Shown here one piece after another: positions 5,876 through 7,718 of a DNA stretch of 7,718 nucleotides (its first letter is position 1; every line of letters starts with the position of its first letter). The notes beneath the pieces were generated by a model. It ran no database searches and was not told the DNA's origin. It saw only the letters and a program-made list of their open reading frames with translations. The translations under genes and the position numbers were made by a program. Origin of the DNA: an uncultured Mycoplasmatota bacterium (lineage in GTDB: Bacteria; Bacillota_I; Bacilli_A; RF39; UBA660); the NCBI GenBank assembly GCA_947384645.1, contig CANDHX010000061.1, positions 1 through 7,718 of the forward strand, given 5' to 3'.

Positions 5876-5939
5876 CTTTTGACGATATTTGAAAAATTAA
5901 AAACCTGCAATACCCAAAAGAACATCACAAGTTTAATCG

Positions 5940-7718
5940 CTAAATTGACTCATCTCTTATCGAATCTATTATATTCAAATTTTCAATTTTTTTCTTTGCG
6001 TAAATCGATAAAATCCAAATCGTTAAAAATACGGTAATTATAGAAATTAGAATATACAAAGTAGGAAATGGCACTTTAACTGGTTCAGGAGTAGGCATTA
6101 TCCTAGCTACAAGATTTAAGAACAACACAAATAGTAAAGATGATTGAATGCCATAGAGAAGTGTACTTGACATCAAGAAGAGGTTTTCTAGACGCAACAT
6201 CTTCACAAGTCCTTTCTTTGATAGACCGATACTTCTCAAAACTGCAAACTCTCCCTTGCGAAGCTCTAAACTTGTAAGAATAGTATTAAAGATACTAGAA
6301 AGAGATATTAAAGCTATAAAGCCGATAAAAGAATATATTATCATTTTAAGCTTGACTGTTGCCATTACTTCTTCATAATGCATAAGGGCATTATTGCTAA
6401 AACATATGACCATATCGGAGTGTTCGCCCATGAGTTTACGCAAATCATCGTCTAATAGTTTAAATTTGCGAGAATTGATGCGAATGCGATAAGAATTCAA
6501 TAAATAATCTGTATAAGTTGAATAACCAGAAAAATTTTTATCGTGCTTTCCTATATGTTCCTTAACTAAATTGTCAAAAGTTTCAATATCTGTGACGATT
6601 GTAGGATGATTAAACACCTTTAAATAATTTATGCTAGTCTTATAAAAGTTGTCGAAATGCAAAAATTCTTCTTCTCCGTCGACTAGAGTTATTTTGCTAA
6701 TCTCATCTTCAAAAGCTTTGATAGTCATGCTTGTATTGTCTTCGTTATAAATAATTTGTCCATTATAGAAAATTATTCTATCATCTTTAAGGCCCAGCAT
6801 TTTCCTGTATTCATTCAAATTTTCTTTCGATAAACCGTAGACTTCTACTCCCCTATATTTAGGTTCGATAAAACTTTTATATTCTTCAGTAAATCTGTCG
6901 GAAACTTTGATATCGATTCGACTGGCATTTTTATAGATTATTAAATCGTCTATCAACTTCATTTTTTTTAATTCTTCTATGATTAACTTATTATCGGCTT
7001 CCGTATTTGTATCGGATAAACTGTATTCTATATCAAAATTTTCTCTATTAGAAGATTCGTTTGACGCTATTATATAATCTATAAATATCGACACGCTTAT
7101 AAAAAGTATCATGCTTATACAAAAGGATAAAATAGTAACTCCGAATTTCTTACTATTCCTTTTGATATTTTTATAGGCAATTTCTCCTTCGATGCCCGCA
7201 TATTTACGTACCATGGGGTAGTGTTCTTTACTTTTATTTATTTTGTATTGTTCTAATCTTTTAATAGATACTATTGCCGAAGTACGAGAAGCTTTTCGTG
7301 CAGGACTAATAGCAGCCAAAAATACCGAATAAACGATAAAAATAGTAGTAAGTAGAAAATATGGAAAGAAAAAGCACAATTTAAATTTTTCGTCCATTAA
7401 TTTTTCTAAAGCAAATATAAATAATTTGACGACAAAAGCTCCCAAGAACAACCCGACAAATAGTCCAATTATAGTAATTATTAGCACTTCGAAAAAGACA
7501 GTTTTGTATATTTGCTTACGAGAAGCCCCGATGCTCCTTAGCATTCCTATATCTCTTTTGCGTTCAGAAAACGATATTTCAAAAGAATTTCTAATAGTAA
7601 GACCTGCAAAAATAGATAGCACGAATAAAAGTAAAATTATGAACATATAAGCCCGTATCATAGAAGACTTATTTTCAAAAGCCATGTGAGCTTCTAATAA
7701 TCCCCTATTTACTTCTAC
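5940..7718 (-). CDS. FtsX-type ABC transporter permease, 5' end outside window
   Basis: The reading frame is open to the right edge: 11 codons (VEVNRGLLEAH) precede the ATG at 7685, which is therefore internal, and 592 residues are visible. Numbering from the edge, predicted membrane helices are near 23-42, 76-103, 116-138, 194-218, 458-483, 511-537 and 552-574. Two FtsX domains are present, each with the motif ending in LRSIGxS (about 55-66 and 489-500). A large extracytoplasmic domain of about 240 residues lies between helices at 218 and 458. This matches the eight-helix tandem FtsX permeases of about 850 residues; the first helix and first external domain are missing. Such permeases pair with a MacB/LolD-type ATPase and handle peptides, antimicrobials or lipoproteins, or signal to a histidine kinase. 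The ATPase gene would be expected beyond the right edge, which is not visible. Confidence 0.88.
   Translation of the reverse strand, partial: VEVNRGLLEAHMAFENKSSMIRAYMFIILLLFVLSIFAGLTIRNSFEISFSERKRDIGMLRSIGASRKQIYKTVFFEVLIITIIGLFVGLFLGAFVVKLFIFALEKLMDEKFKLCFFFPYFLLTTIFIVYSVFLAAISPARKASRTSAIVSIKRLEQYKINKSKEHYPMVRKYAGIEGEIAYKNIKRNSKKFGVTILSFCISMILFISVSIFIDYIIASNESSNRENFDIEYSLSDTNTEADNKLIIEELKKMKLIDDLIIYKNASRIDIKVSDRFTEEYKSFIEPKYRGVEVYGLSKENLNEYRKMLGLKDDRIIFYNGQIIYNEDNTSMTIKAFEDEISKITLVDGEEEFLHFDNFYKTSINYLKVFNHPTIVTDIETFDNLVKEHIGKHDKNFSGYSTYTDYLLNSYRIRINSRKFKLLDDDLRKLMGEHSDMVICFSNNALMHYEEVMATVKLKMIIYSFIGFIALISLSSIFNTILTSLELRKGEFAVLRSIGLSKKGLVKMLRLENLFLMSSTLLYGIQSSLLFVLFLNLVARIMPTPEPVKVPFPTLYILISIITVFLTIWILSIYAKKKIENLNIIDSIRDESI

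Noticed and set aside
5904..5936. Terminator after the permease gene
   Set aside because: AAACTT/AGGTTT with a T-rich tail is possible, but the stem is 6 bp with a G-U pair and a 22-nt loop; too weak to list.
5855..6037. Plus-strand 60-codon open frame across the hydrolase/permease gap
   Set aside because: No Shine-Dalgarno site, low-complexity composition, and it overlaps the permease 3' end and the hydrolase promoter.

Overview
The window is AT-rich (roughly 30% G+C by eye). It uses standard stop codons, including TGA as a real stop, strong purine-rich Shine-Dalgarno sites and extended -10 promoters. This fits a low-GC Gram-positive bacterium (Firmicutes). An anaerobic coccus or clostridial relative (Tissierellia or Clostridia type) is a guess from style only; nothing here fixes the genus. 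No tRNA, rRNA, CRISPR array, insertion sequence or integrase is visible.

Layout. Positions 1-442 hold no convincing intact gene: a degenerate reading frame that may be a gene remnant (67-268, minus), a possible 17-residue micro-ORF (341-394, plus) and a hairpin terminator (399-444). Next comes a minus-strand pair, a radical SAM protein (895-1911) followed 20 nt later by a GNAT-fold acetyltransferase (443-874), with a promoter at 1936-1964. Upstream on the same strand is a type II restriction-modification operon: a PD-(D/E)xK endonuclease (3103-3969) overlapping by 8 nt a C5-cytosine DNA methyltransferase (2103-3110). Divergent from it is an HTH regulator with three membrane helices (4121-4825, plus). 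A bidirectional terminator (4833-4859) separates this from a minus-strand metallo-beta-lactamase-fold hydrolase (4932-5807) with its own promoter. A large FtsX-type ABC permease (5940-7718, minus) runs off the right edge, so its N-terminus is missing.

How the parts may work together. Endonuclease and methyltransferase are co-transcribed and translationally coupled, endonuclease first. The endonuclease and HTH-gene promoters lie back to back, each extended -10 falling in one arm of a near-perfect palindrome (3989-4028). One protein bound there could control both. The obvious candidate is the divergent HTH protein, which sits where a controller (C) protein gene often sits but is much longer and predicted to be membrane-anchored. 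The radical SAM/GNAT pair is a separate transcription unit on the same strand; both proteins carry extra cysteines suggesting metal or Fe-S sites, and their substrate is unknown.

The most unusual points are the palindromic divergent promoter coupled to a membrane-bound regulator, the radical SAM/GNAT pair beside an R-M system, the near absence of GATC (2 sites) against about 50 TCGA sites of identical base composition, and a metallo-beta-lactamase motif with Asn in place of the second His.
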